A stretch of 44,936 nt of DNA, taken from the NCBI GenBank assembly GCA_947073765.1, contig CAMTMZ010000020.1, positions 1 through 44,936 of the forward strand, in the 5' to 3' direction. Made by a program: the position numbers and the translations under genes. Position 1 is the stretch's first letter; every line of letters starts with the position of its first letter. This stretch comes from an uncultured Bacillota bacterium (GTDB lineage: Bacteria; Bacillota; Clostridia; Oscillospirales; Oscillospiraceae). Shown here in pieces: positions 31,334 through 39,191 of this stretch. The notes beneath the pieces were generated by a model. The model searched no databases, was not told where the DNA came from, and was given only the letters and a program-made list of their open reading frames with translations.

Positions 31334-31410
31334 AACCATCCCGAGGCAGGGCATCTGCCCTGAGAGGCACAGATTTTCTCAAAGAATCCCAAACAAGGAG
31401 ATGTATCTCT

Positions 31411-33690
31411 ATGCAGCTGAAAGAACAGCTCTTCCAAACCACACAGGCCAGATTTGGCTGTTCACCCGATCAGTGTGACGACCACCAGCTTTATGAAGCG
31501 CTGATGATTCTCGCGCGGAACATGGCGCAGGATCGTCCTGCTCCGGCGGGACAACGGAAACTCTACTACTTTTCTGCCGAATTTTTAATGGGAAAACTGC
31601 TTTCCAACAATCTGTTGGCGCTGGGACTCCACGGCGAGGTGAAGGAGCTGCTGGCTGACCTGGGCCGTGACTTGGGTGTCATCGAGTCCATGGAACCGGA
31701 GCCCTCCCTGGGCAATGGCGGCTTGGGCCGCCTGGCCGCATGCTTTCTGGATTCCATCGCCGCTTTGGGCCTGCCCGGCGACGGTGTGGGCCTGAATTAC
31801 CACTACGGCCTGTTCAGGCAGAAGTTCAACCACAGCCGCCAGACCGAGGCCCCGGATCCTTGGATAGAGACGGACAGCTGGCTGATTCCTACCGGGGTGT
31901 CCTTTGACATTCCCTTCGGTGGCTTTGATCTGAAGGCAGTGCTCTATGATATCGCGATTCCCGGAGCGGGCAATGAGTATGCAAACCGCCTCCACCTCTT
32001 TGATGTTGCTGAGCCGGCCGGCCAGCCTTGGGTGGGTATCGATTTTGACAAGAGGGATATCGCGCACCAGCTGACCTCCTTCCTTTACCCAGATGACAGT
32101 GATGAGGCAGGACGCCTGCTGCGGGTGTATCAGCAATACTTCATGGTGTCTGCCGGAGCGCAGCTGATCCTGTCTGATCTGGAGAGCCGGGGCTATGGCC
32201 TGAACGCTTTGGCGGACCATGTGGTGGTCCAGATTAATGACACCCATCCCTCCATGGTGATTCCAGAGTTGATTCGGCTGCTGACAGATCGCGGGCTGTC
32301 CTTTGACGAGGCCTTTGACCAGGTGCGCCGTACCTGTGCCTACACCAACCATACCATCCTGGCTGAGGCGCTGGAGAAGTGGCCCCTGGCCTTTATTGAG
32401 AAGGTGGCTCCCCAGCTGGTGCCCGTTATTCAGGAATTGGACCGCCGGATGAAGCAGGCCCATCCAGACCCAAAGGTGGCGATCGTGGACGGCCAGAATC
32501 TGGTCCACATGGCGCACATGGACATCCACTGCGGCTTTTCTGTCAACGGTGTGGCCGCGCTTCACACAGAGATTTTGAAAAACTCCGAGCTGAAGCCCTT
32601 CTATGATCTGTATCCGGAGAAGTTCAACAACAAAACCAACGGTGTCACGCTGCGCCGCTGGCTGGAGGCGTGTGACCCTGAGCTGGCTGCCTTCATTGAT
32701 GACTGCATCGGAACCGGCTGGCGGCGGGACGCCAAACAGCTGGAAAAACTGATGGATTATCAGAAGGATGAGGCTGTGCTGGACCGACTGCTGGAGGTAA
32801 AGCAGCACAACAAAAATGAGCTGTGCCGCCTGCTGTGGGCCGCCCAGCACATTGAGCTGGATCCTCAGTCCGTCTTTGATATCCAGGTAAAACGTCTCCA
32901 CGAGTATAAGCGGCAGCAGATGAACGCTCTATATATCATTCGCAAGTACCTGGAGATCAAAGGAGGAAAACTGCCGGAGAGGCCTGTCACCATTCTCTTT
33001 GGAGCGAAGGCGGCACCCGCTTATATTATGGCGAAAAGGATTATTCACCTGATCCTCTGCCTGCAGAAGCTGATTGACAACGACCCCCAGGTCCGTCCCT
33101 GGATGCGGGTGGCCATGGTGGAGAACTACAACGTCACCTGGGCGGAGCGGCTCATTCCCGCCTGCGACATCTCTGAGCAGATTTCCCTGGCCTCTAAAGA
33201 GGCCAGCGGTACCGGTAATATGAAGTTTATGGCCAATGGCGCCGTTACGCTGGGAACCTTAGACGGGGCCAATGTGGAGATTGCCCAACTGGTGGGGGAG
33301 GATAATATCTATACCTTTGGACAGCACAGCGACGCGGTGATTGGCCTTTACAAGGGCAGCGAGCCCGACGGGCGCGGCTACCGGCCCCTGGACTACTACC
33401 ATCGCCCGGGAGTAGAGCCGCTGGTGGATTTTCTGGTTTCCCCGGAGCTGCTGGCCGTTGGCGACCCGGCTGAGCTGTCTGCGCTCTGGAAGGATATGAA
33501 ATATAAGGATTGGTTTATGGCGCTGCTGGATGTGGAGGACTATATCGAAACGAAAGACCGCTGTATTCAAGAGTATGGTGACCAACGGGGCTGGGCGAAG
33601 AAAATGCTGGTCAACATTGCCAAGTCGGGATATTTCTCTTCTGACCGTACCATTGAGCAGTACAACGAAGATATTTGGCGCCTGAGATAA
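31411..33690 (+). CDS. glgP: Glycogen/starch/maltodextrin phosphorylase
   Basis: The 759-residue GT35 enzyme releases glucose-1-phosphate from alpha-1,4-glucans. Visible features are [69 protein letters not shown] and the pyridoxal phosphate Lys605 in [28 protein letters not shown]. At about 760 residues it is close to bacterial GlgP/MalP, a little shorter than the E. coli enzymes. The ATG follows AAGGAG by 10 bases. It ends the sugar cluster and is followed by a 15-bp terminator stem. Confidence 0.95.
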   Translation: MQLKEQLFQTTQARFGCSPDQCDDHQLYEALMILARNMAQDRPAPAGQRKLYYFSAEFLMGKLLSNNLLALGLHGEVKELLADLGRDLGVIESMEPEPSLGNGGLGRLAACFLDSIAALGLPGDGVGLNYHYGLFRQKFNHSRQTEAPDPWIETDSWLIPTGVSFDIPFGGFDLKAVLYDIAIPGAGNEYANRLHLFDVAEPAGQPWVGIDFDKRDIAHQLTSFLYPDDSDEAGRLLRVYQQYFMVSAGAQLILSDLESRGYGLNALADHVVVQINDTHPSMVIPELIRLLTDRGLSFDEAFDQVRRTCAYTNHTILAEALEKWPLAFIEKVAPQLVPVIQELDRRMKQAHPDPKVAIVDGQNLVHMAHMDIHCGFSVNGVAALHTEILKNSELKPFYDLYPEKFNNKTNGVTLRRWLEACDPELAAFIDDCIGTGWRRDAKQLEKLMDYQKDEAVLDRLLEVKQHNKNELCRLLWAAQHIELDPQSVFDIQVKRLHEYKRQQMNALYIIRKYLEIKGGKLPERPVTILFGAKAAPAYIMAKRIIHLILCLQKLIDNDPQVRPWMRVAMVENYNVTWAERLIPACDISEQISLASKEASGTGNMKFMANGAVTLGTLDGANVEIAQLVGEDNIYTFGQHSDAVIGLYKGSEPDGRGYRPLDYYHRPGVEPLVDFLVSPELLAVGDPAELSALWKDMKYKDWFMALLDVEDYIETKDRCIQEYGDQRGWAKKMLVNIAKSGYFSSDRTIEQYNEDIWRLR

Positions 33691-33787
33691 TAAAGGACGA
33701 AACGCCCTGGCCAGTGGCCAGGGCGTTTCGCCTGTGTGTTGTAAAAGGAGAGGGAGAAATGGGAGATACATGTTGTAGCTTAGCTAC
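33690..33787 (-). ncRNA. Candidate small RNA from repeat unit 1
   Basis: Read on the minus strand, a conserved TATGAT (complement of 33794-33799) could act as -10. The transcript would then hold an unpaired C/U-rich stretch with UCUCCC twice and CUCCUUU (complement of 33744-33750), and end at the 15-bp stem followed by UCCUUUAUU. CUCCUUU is complementary to Shine-Dalgarno AAAGGAG, the layout of trans-acting small RNAs that block ribosome binding. The -35 box is poor. Plus-strand promoter-like hexamers (TTAGCT-N17-TATAAA) are an alternative reading. Confidence 0.3.
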
Positions 33788-33851
33788 GGTGTTATCATAG
33801 AATATAAATACGGCAAATTCATGACATCCACATGAATTTTTTGTAAACATC
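33696..33851. repeat. Tandem intergenic repeat, unit 1
   Basis: This 156-base unit begins with a 15-bp stem (CGAAACGCCCTGGCC/GGCCAGGGCGTTTCG, 33698-33730), the terminator of glgP. CTGTGTGTTGTAAAAGGAGAG, GGAGATACAT, CTACGGT, ATCATAG and the palindrome AAATTCATG-N7-CATGAATTT follow, ending TTTGTAAACATC. Blocks are shared with unit 2 in the same order, while the bases between differ. That means conserved elements rather than a recent copy. Confidence 0.85.
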
Positions 33852-33869
33852 ACGATTGCGCAAAAACCG

Positions 33870-33965
33870 TTGTAAACGACAAAACGCTCCGGCTTTTAAG
33901 CGGAGCGTTTTGTCTGTGTGTTGTAAAGGAGAGAGAAAGGAGATACATTTCATTCACTTGACTAC
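33870..33965 (-). ncRNA. Candidate small RNA from repeat unit 2
   Basis: It has the same plan as the unit 1 candidate: TATGAT at the complement of 33972-33977, then an unpaired region with CUCCUUU twice (complements of 33925-33931 and 33936-33942) and the stem of 33879-33913 at the 3' end, followed by only a short U-run. The plus-strand alternative is TTGACT-N17-TATGAA. Confidence 0.3.
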
Positions 33966-34030
33966 GGTACCATCATAGTATATGAATGAGGCTAAATCAT
34001 GACGTTCTCATGAATTTTTTGTAAACACTC
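33878..34030. repeat. Tandem intergenic repeat, unit 2
   Basis: This 153-base unit repeats the plan of unit 1: the stem ACAAAACGCTCC / GGAGCGTTTTGT (33879-33913, sequence differs but pairing is kept), the identical CTGTGTGTTGTAAA, GGAGATACAT, CTACGGT, ATCATAG, and the identical 19 bases CATGAATTTTTTGTAAACA at the end. Compensatory change in the stem argues that the hairpin is selected. It ends 35 bases before the stop of the peptidase gene. Confidence 0.85.
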
Positions 34031-34064
34031 TGGACGATTTTCCTCATTTCTCCCAAGCGCCCAC

Positions 34065-35171
34065 TTATTTGACAGCGATTGCCAAAACCAGCGCGGCGGT
34101 GTCCTCCAAATTTTTGATGGTGAGCTCCTCCTGTACGGTGTGGACTTTGGCCATGCCGGTGCCCAGCACCAGGGCTTTTAAGCCGTTGGCGCTCATGTTG
34201 TTGGCGTCGCTGCCGCCGCCGCTGGCGGCCAGGGTGGGCTCCAGCCCCGTCTTGCGGCAGGCGGCCATCAGCTCCTGGACAAAGGGGTCGTCCTCGGTGT
34301 AGGAATAGGCGCTGTAGGCCTTGGTCAGTCCGCCCTCCAAGGTTGCGCCGTACTTGTCGCAGGCGGCCTGGAGGCAGTCCATCATATGCTGGCCCTGGGC
34401 CTCCAGCTTGTCGTCCCGGCGGCTGCGGCACTCACCGATGAGCTCCGCCCGCTCCGGAACGATGTTGGTAGCGTATTGGGCGGAGATGGTGCCGATATTG
34501 GCGGTGGTCTCCTCATCGATGCGCAGCAGCTTCATGTTAGCAATGGCTTCAGAAAGCACCTGAACGGCGCTGATCCCCTCCTCAGGGGCCACGCCGGCGT
34601 GGGCCCGGCGGCCGATGACAGCGGCGCTCAGCTTGTACTGGCCCGGGGCGGCGGTGATGATCTTGCCCGCGTCGCCGCTGCTGTCCAGAACGGCGGCCTT
34701 TTTGGCGGTGATGCGGCTGTAGTCCATGTGCTGGGAGCCCCGCAGGCCCACCTCCTCACAGACGGTAAACAGGGCCTCAATGGTGGGATGGGGCAGGTTC
34801 TGCTCCACAATGGTGCGCAGGGCCTCTACAATGGCGGCGATGCCTGACTTATCGTCTCCGCCTAGGACAGTGTCCCCGCTGCTGCGGATGACGCCGTCCT
34901 CGATGACCGGCTTTACCCCCACGCCAGGGACGACGGTGTCCATATGAGCGGAAAAGAGGATGGGCTCCCCGCTGGTATTGCCGGGGAGGGTGCAGTAGAG
35001 ATTGCCTGTATCGCTGCCGGTTTTCTCCCCGCTCTGATCGACGTAGACCTCACAGCCGATGGCCCGTAAATCCTCCGCCACACGGGCGGCGATAGCGCCC
35101 TCGTGAGTGCTCTCGCTGTCGATTTGAACATAGTCTAAAAATGTGCTGAGCAGACGTTCCTTGTTGATCAT
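34065..35171 (-). CDS. Peptidase T-like M20 metallopeptidase
   Basis: The 368-residue cytoplasmic enzyme belongs to the M20 family, PepT-like branch. The zinc ligands and catalytic residues are in AHMDTVVPG, VLGGDDKSGIAA (bridging Asp), FTVCEEVGLRGSQ (catalytic Glu and ligand Glu), AVLDSSGD and, near the end, LGTGMAKVHTVQEEL (His). The dimerisation domain sits between about 175 and 285. It is shorter than PepT of E. coli (408). It is the second gene behind an AbgT-type transporter, so its substrate may be a glutamyl compound such as p-aminobenzoyl-glutamate or a peptide brought in by that carrier. The ATG follows AAGGAGGCAATTTCC. Confidence 0.9.
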   Translation of the reverse strand: MINKERLLSTFLDYVQIDSESTHEGAIAARVAEDLRAIGCEVYVDQSGEKTGSDTGNLYCTLPGNTSGEPILFSAHMDTVVPGVGVKPVIEDGVIRSSGDTVLGGDDKSGIAAIVEALRTIVEQNLPHPTIEALFTVCEEVGLRGSQHMDYSRITAKKAAVLDSSGDAGKIITAAPGQYKLSAAVIGRRAHAGVAPEEGISAVQVLSEAIANMKLLRIDEETTANIGTISAQYATNIVPERAELIGECRSRRDDKLEAQGQHMMDCLQAACDKYGATLEGGLTKAYSAYSYTEDDPFVQELMAACRKTGLEPTLAASGGGSDANNMSANGLKALVLGTGMAKVHTVQEELTIKNLEDTAALVLAIAVK

Positions 35172-35205
35172 GGAAATTGCCTCCTTAATTCATTTAATTA
35201 AGAGA

Positions 35206-35224
35206 GGCGGCCCATTGGACCGCC
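35206..35224 (-). other. Hairpin between abgT-type and peptidase genes
   Basis: On the minus strand GGCGGTCC pairs with GGGCCGCC (one G-U) around AAT, followed by TCTCTTAATT. It looks like a weak attenuator lowering peptidase expression relative to the transporter. Confidence 0.5.
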
Positions 35225-35243
35225 CCATGTTAGCAGGATAAAT

Positions 35244-36812
35244 TTAGAGTACGGGGGGATACACCAGGCTGGTATTGATGCCGATGGGCAGGCCGATAGA
35301 CAGCCAGATAATCAGCATGATGGTCCAGACCAGCAGGAAGCACAGGCTGTAGGGCAGCATGGTGGCGGTGATGGTGCCGATGCCAGCCTTCTTATCGTAC
35401 TTCTGGGCAAAGATGACGATAACGGCGAAGTAGGTCATCATGGGGGTGATCAGGTTGGTGCAGGAGTCGCCGATGCGGTAGGCCAGCTGGCACAGCTCGG
35501 GACTGTAGCCCATGAGCATGAACATAGGGACAAAAACGGGCGCCAAAATGTTCCACTTGGCGGAGGCGGAGCCCATGAACAGGTTCATGAAGGCGGAGAA
35601 CAGCACGAAGATAATCATGAGCGGGATGAGGCCAATGTTGATGGAATTGAAGAAGTTAGCGCCGTTCAGGGCGATGATGGTGCCCAGCTGGGTGTAGCTG
35701 AAGTACTGAATAAACTGGGCGGACACAAAGGCCAAGGCCAGGAAAGAGCCCATGGAGGACATGGCCTTTGCCATAGAGTTACAGACTTCACGATGGTTCT
35801 TCAGGGTGCCGGCTGTCTTACCGTAGGCCACAGCGGGAATAAAGAACATCAGGGCAATGAGAACCACAATACTGTCAATAAAGGGAGTTTTGCCCAGGAT
35901 CTCACCCTTGTCATTCTTAAAGAAGGAGTCGGCGGGGATACAGCAGGCAACAATAATGGCCACATAGATTAACAGGGCAATCCCGGCGGCCCGCAGGCCC
36001 TTTCTTTCCTGGGGAGTGATGGTGGTCAGGGAGGTGTCCTCATCAGCCAGCACCTCGCCGCCAAATTTCTCCAGGCGGGGCTCCACCAGGAAGTCAGTGA
36101 TCAGAGTGCCTACGATGGTGATGAGGAAGGTGGAAGCGGCCATGAAGAAATAGTTGCCCATGACCTGAACCTGATAGTTAGCATCGATGATAGACACGGC
36201 AGTCTGAGAAATGCCGGCCAGCAGGGGGTCCAAAGTGCCTACCAGCAGGTTGGCGGAGAAGCCGCCGGACACGCCGCAGAAGGCGGCGGCCAGGCCGGCC
36301 ATGGGGTGACGGCCGTAGGCCCGGAAGACCATGGCGCCCAGGGGGATCAGGATGACGTAGCCGGAATCGGAGGCGATGTTGGACATAACGCCCAGGAAAA
36401 CCACCACAGGGGTGATGAGGGCCTTGGGGGTAACCTTCACGGTCTGCTTGAGCAGGGAGTTGATCATGCCGGACTGCTCCGCCACACCCACGCCAAGCAT
36501 AGCCACCAGCACCATGCCCAAGGGGGCATAAGAGGTGAAGTTACTCACGGCCTTCGTGAACATATAAGCCAGCCCGTCTTTGGTCAGCAGGCTGACGGCG
36601 GTGACGGTGGTCTCCTTCAGTTCGCCGTTAGAGACCAGATCGCCGGTGGCCGACACTCCGAGGGCCGCACAGACTGCGGAAATAACCACGATAAGCAGGG
36701 CCAGCATGGCGAACAGGGCCACAGGGTGGGGCAGCTTGTTGCCCGCGCGCTCAATGCCGTTGAGCCAGCGGTCATACACGCTGACCTTTGTTAAGTTTTT
36801 GTTTTTTGCCAT
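35244..36812 (-). CDS. AbgT-family transporter
   Basis: The 522-residue protein has about 12 membrane spans and the AbgT features: KLPHPVALFAMLALL near the N-terminus, PLGMVLVAMLGVGVAEQSGMI, SDSGYVILIPLGAMVFRA, GSASAKWNILAPVFVPMFMLMG and RIGDSCTNLITPMMTYF. The founding member imports p-aminobenzoyl-glutamate, a folate breakdown product; others export sulfonamides. Pairing with an M20 peptidase matches the E. coli abgABT logic (uptake then cleavage of the glutamyl amide), though here the enzyme is PepT-like. TTTGAAGGAGAGAAACC precedes the ATG, with a good promoter 135-160 bases upstream. Confidence 0.92.
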   Translation of the reverse strand: MAKNKNLTKVSVYDRWLNGIERAGNKLPHPVALFAMLALLIVVISAVCAALGVSATGDLVSNGELKETTVTAVSLLTKDGLAYMFTKAVSNFTSYAPLGMVLVAMLGVGVAEQSGMINSLLKQTVKVTPKALITPVVVFLGVMSNIASDSGYVILIPLGAMVFRAYGRHPMAGLAAAFCGVSGGFSANLLVGTLDPLLAGISQTAVSIIDANYQVQVMGNYFFMAASTFLITIVGTLITDFLVEPRLEKFGGEVLADEDTSLTTITPQERKGLRAAGIALLIYVAIIVACCIPADSFFKNDKGEILGKTPFIDSIVVLIALMFFIPAVAYGKTAGTLKNHREVCNSMAKAMSSMGSFLALAFVSAQFIQYFSYTQLGTIIALNGANFFNSINIGLIPLMIIFVLFSAFMNLFMGSASAKWNILAPVFVPMFMLMGYSPELCQLAYRIGDSCTNLITPMMTYFAVIVIFAQKYDKKAGIGTITATMLPYSLCFLLVWTIMLIIWLSIGLPIGINTSLVYPPVL

Positions 36813-36945
36813 TGGTTTCTCTCCTTCAAACCTTCAAAATGTATGTCCTCTTGTATTTCTGTGGCGTACAGTTTGGAGTGCCGCTTTCCTCCCCCTTTCC
36901 GCGCTTTTACGCACGCTCTCCTTGAACGAGGACTGCAGTTTGGAA

Positions 36946-36974
36946 ATTGTAACACAGTATTTTTAAAAATGCAA
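36946..36974 (-). promoter_or_regulatory. Promoter of the AbgT-type transporter operon
   Basis: On the minus strand TTGCAT and TACAAT are separated by 17 bases of mainly A/T. Confidence 0.75.
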
Positions 36975-37120
36975 GCATATTGACGGGGAAAAGTTTGTCA
37001 GGTCACAGCGCATCCGTCTTTTTTAACAAAAGTGCCGGCCGAGGGATGGTGTATGTGAGTCGTAGACAATTGAGGTTGAACTGTACACAATTCCAGTTTT
37101 GTGAAGGAATAAATTCACGG

Positions 37121-37163
37121 TTCCAACATTTTATCAAGAACTTATCTTGACAAAATATTGGAA
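37121..37163. promoter_or_regulatory. 18-bp inverted repeat over the efflux gene promoter
   Basis: TTCCAACATTTTATCAAG (37121-37138) and CTTGACAAAATATTGGAA (37146-37163) are inverted repeats with two mismatches, both of the G/T type, and a 7-base spacer. A perfect TTGACA (37147-37152) lies in the right arm; 17 bases on is the weak -10 GAGAAT. A repressor dimer on this site would cover the -35, as in metal-controlled efflux genes. The same bases could also form an RNA hairpin. Confidence 0.6.
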
Positions 37164-37243
37164 TTATGGGAGAATAAAAAGATTATAAGAGGAAGATGTC
37201 CGCGGTGCCAGTGGGATACCGGACTGTAAGGAGGACTCTTTTC

Positions 37244-38419
37244 GTGGACTTTTTCATCAGTTTTTGTCTTTGTGGCGGAGACCCCCAGGACCCTGCTGTT
37301 CGACGCAGATGTGGAGTGCTGTCTGGAGGAATTGGAATTGCCCTGAATATGCTGCTGTTTTTGGGCAAGCTCCTGGCCGGAATTGTTACCGCCTCCATCG
37401 CTGTTACCGCTGACGCGTTTAACAACCTGTCCGATGCCGCCTCCTCTGTGGTTACGCTGGTGGGCTTCCGGCTGGCCGGCCAAGAGGCGGATGAGGAACA
37501 CCCCTTTGGTCACGGGCGGATAGAGTATTTAGCTGGATTGGCGGTATCCATGCTTATTTTACTGGTGGGGGTGGAACTGGCCAAATCCTCTGGAGAAAAA
37601 ATCCTTCACCCGGAGCCGGTGACCTTTTCTCCTCTGTCAGCAGGTATTTTAGCGGCGTCCATTGTGGTAAAGCTGTGGATGTTCTGGTTCAATCGAGGAC
37701 TGTCCCGAAAAATTCAGTCCGCGGCCCTGTTTGCCACTGCAGCGGACTCCCTGTCTGACGCGGTGGCCACCGGCACCCTGCTGCTGGGCCTGGTGGCCGG
37801 CTGCTGGCTCAGACTTTCCCTTGACGGATGGCTGGGACTGGCAGTGGCCCTGTTTATCCTTCGGGCGGGGTGGGGAGCGGCTAAGGACACCATTGATCCG
37901 CTGCTGGGCCGTCCCATGGACCCTGAGTTGGCTGCTGACATTGATCGTATTGTACTGGGGCACGAATATATTTTGGGTATACATGACCTGGTTTATCACG
38001 ACTATGGTCCCGGCCGGGCCATGATGTCCCTCCACGCTGAAGTGCCCGCCGATGGTAACCTGTTAGAGATGCATGATGTTATCGACCATATTGAGCGGGA
38101 GCTGAAGGCAAAGCATCACATTGAGACCTCTATCCATATGGACCCGGTGGTACGGGATGGGCGCACCGAGGGGCTGCGCCGACAGGTGGCGGATATCGCC
38201 AGAGAGCTGGACCCGGCTCTGACGATTCACGACTTCCGAACCACCGCCGGCCCCATCCACACCAATGTTCTCTTTGATGTAGTGGTACCCTACGGGTTCC
38301 GGTTGTCCGACGCGGAGGTCAGAGGGGAGCTGTCCGGCCGTGTCAAGAGCCTGTCTGACCGGTATTTTGCCGTGATCCAGGTGGACCACTCCTATGTGGA
38401 GGGAAGCAAGAGGGCGTAA
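37244..38419 (+). CDS. Cation diffusion facilitator family transporter
   Basis: The 391-residue protein exports divalent metal (zinc, manganese, iron or cobalt) by proton exchange. CDF motifs are IAVTADAFNNLSDAASS (Asn/Asp metal site in span 2), EEHPFGHGRIEYLAGL (HPxGH) and TAADSLSDAVATG (span 5). The cytoplasmic C-terminal domain (from about 215) is long for the family and may hold a second ferredoxin-like unit. I chose GTG 37244 because AAGGAGG lies 10 bases before it and DPQDPAVRRRCG aligns with family N-termini. The ATG at 37196 has its GAGG only two bases away. It may be controlled through the inverted repeat upstream. Confidence 0.88.
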   Translation: MDFFISFCLCGGDPQDPAVRRRCGVLSGGIGIALNMLLFLGKLLAGIVTASIAVTADAFNNLSDAASSVVTLVGFRLAGQEADEEHPFGHGRIEYLAGLAVSMLILLVGVELAKSSGEKILHPEPVTFSPLSAGILAASIVVKLWMFWFNRGLSRKIQSAALFATAADSLSDAVATGTLLLGLVAGCWLRLSLDGWLGLAVALFILRAGWGAAKDTIDPLLGRPMDPELAADIDRIVLGHEYILGIHDLVYHDYGPGRAMMSLHAEVPADGNLLEMHDVIDHIERELKAKHHIETSIHMDPVVRDGRTEGLRRQVADIARELDPALTIHDFRTTAGPIHTNVLFDVVVPYGFRLSDAEVRGELSGRVKSLSDRYFAVIQVDHSYVEGSKRA

Positions 38420-38461
38420 TTCACAAATTATTCACCCAAGCTCCACGGTTTGCGCTATAAT
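38420..38461 (+). promoter_or_regulatory. Pho-box-like direct repeats and -10 of the two-component operon
   Basis: TTCACA (38420), TTCACC (38431) and TCCACG (38442) are spaced 11 bp apart, the arrangement bound by OmpR/PhoP-type regulators. TATAAT (38456-38461) follows without a good -35, as expected of an activated promoter. Autoregulation by the downstream response regulator is the simple reading. Confidence 0.55.
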
Positions 38462-38496
38462 AAGAAGTATCATTTTACTGAACGAGGTGCCGTTTT

Positions 38497-39189
38497 ATGC
38501 CAAAGAAGGTCTTGATTGTCGAGGACGACGCCAACATCGCTGAGCTGCTTCATCTTTATCTGGAGAAGGAGGGCTTTGAGACACAGGTAGCCAAGGACGG
38601 GAGCAAGGGTGTGGAGATGTTCCGCTCCTTCCAGCCCGACTTGGTGCTGCTGGATATTATGCTGCCCATTATGGACGGCTGGTCCGTGCTGAAAAAGATC
38701 CGGGAGGGGGACAAGACTCCTGTCATTATGCTTACCGCCAAAGGGGAGACGGAGGATAAGGTGTCCGGGCTGGAGCAGGGGGCGGACGACTACATTGTCA
38801 AACCCTTTGAGATGAAGGAGGTGCTGGCCCGTATTCACGCGGTCATGCGCCGCACCGGTGTGGAGGAGGAAGCGGGGGAGAAGAAGCTGTCCTTTGACAA
38901 GCTGGTGATCAATCTGGACTCGTATGAACTGCTGGTAGACAGCCAGCGGGTGGATACTCCGCCAAAGGAGTTGGAGCTGCTGTTCCATCTGGCCTCCTCG
39001 CCCAACCGGGTGTTTACCCGCAACCAGTTGCTGGACGAGGTGTGGGGCTTTGATTACTTTGGCGACAGCCGCACCGTAGATGTTCACATCAAGCGCCTGC
39101 GGGAGAAGCTGGAGGGCGTCAGCGATCAATGGCGGCTGAAAACTGTTTGGGGCGTGGGATATAAGTTTGAGCTGGGGATGGCGGGGTGA
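38497..39189 (+). CDS. OmpR/PhoB-family response regulator
   Basis: The 230-residue regulator has a receiver with IVEDDANI, phosphoacceptor Asp53 (LLDIMLPIMDG), Thr in MLTAKGE and Lys in VKPFEMKEVLARI. A winged-helix output domain follows (LTxKE-like PPKELELLFHLASSPNRVFTRNQLLDEVWG and RTVDVHIKRLREKL). It is followed at once by its kinase and an HtrA-like protease, a grouping used for envelope-stress or phosphate responses. GAACGAGGTG lies before the ATG. Confidence 0.92.
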   Translation: MPKKVLIVEDDANIAELLHLYLEKEGFETQVAKDGSKGVEMFRSFQPDLVLLDIMLPIMDGWSVLKKIREGDKTPVIMLTAKGETEDKVSGLEQGADDYIVKPFEMKEVLARIHAVMRRTGVEEEAGEKKLSFDKLVINLDSYELLVDSQRVDTPPKELELLFHLASSPNRVFTRNQLLDEVWGFDYFGDSRTVDVHIKRLREKLEGVSDQWRLKTVWGVGYKFELGMAG

Positions 39190-39191
39190 CC

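Larger units (their letters stand above)
33691..34064. other. Gap between glgP and the peptidase T-like gene, filled by a tandem repeat
   Basis: No protein gene is supported in these 374 bases. They consist almost wholly of the two repeat units listed below, each with its own strong hairpin, promoter-like core and AT-rich palindrome. Confidence 0.7.
36813..37243. other. Divergent control region between abgT-type and cation efflux genes
   Basis: These 431 bases hold the minus-strand promoter at 36946-36974 with a leader of about 125 bases, and a large inverted repeat at 37121-37163 over the probable -35 of the efflux gene. The middle (36975-37120) is AT-rich and shows nothing further I can name. 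Confidence 0.6.

Noticed and set aside
33757-33798. 13-codon peptide ATG GGA GAT ACA... in repeat unit 1
   Set aside because: Although AGGAGAGGGAGAA precedes it, the frame and the ATG are not kept in repeat unit 2, so coding is unlikely.
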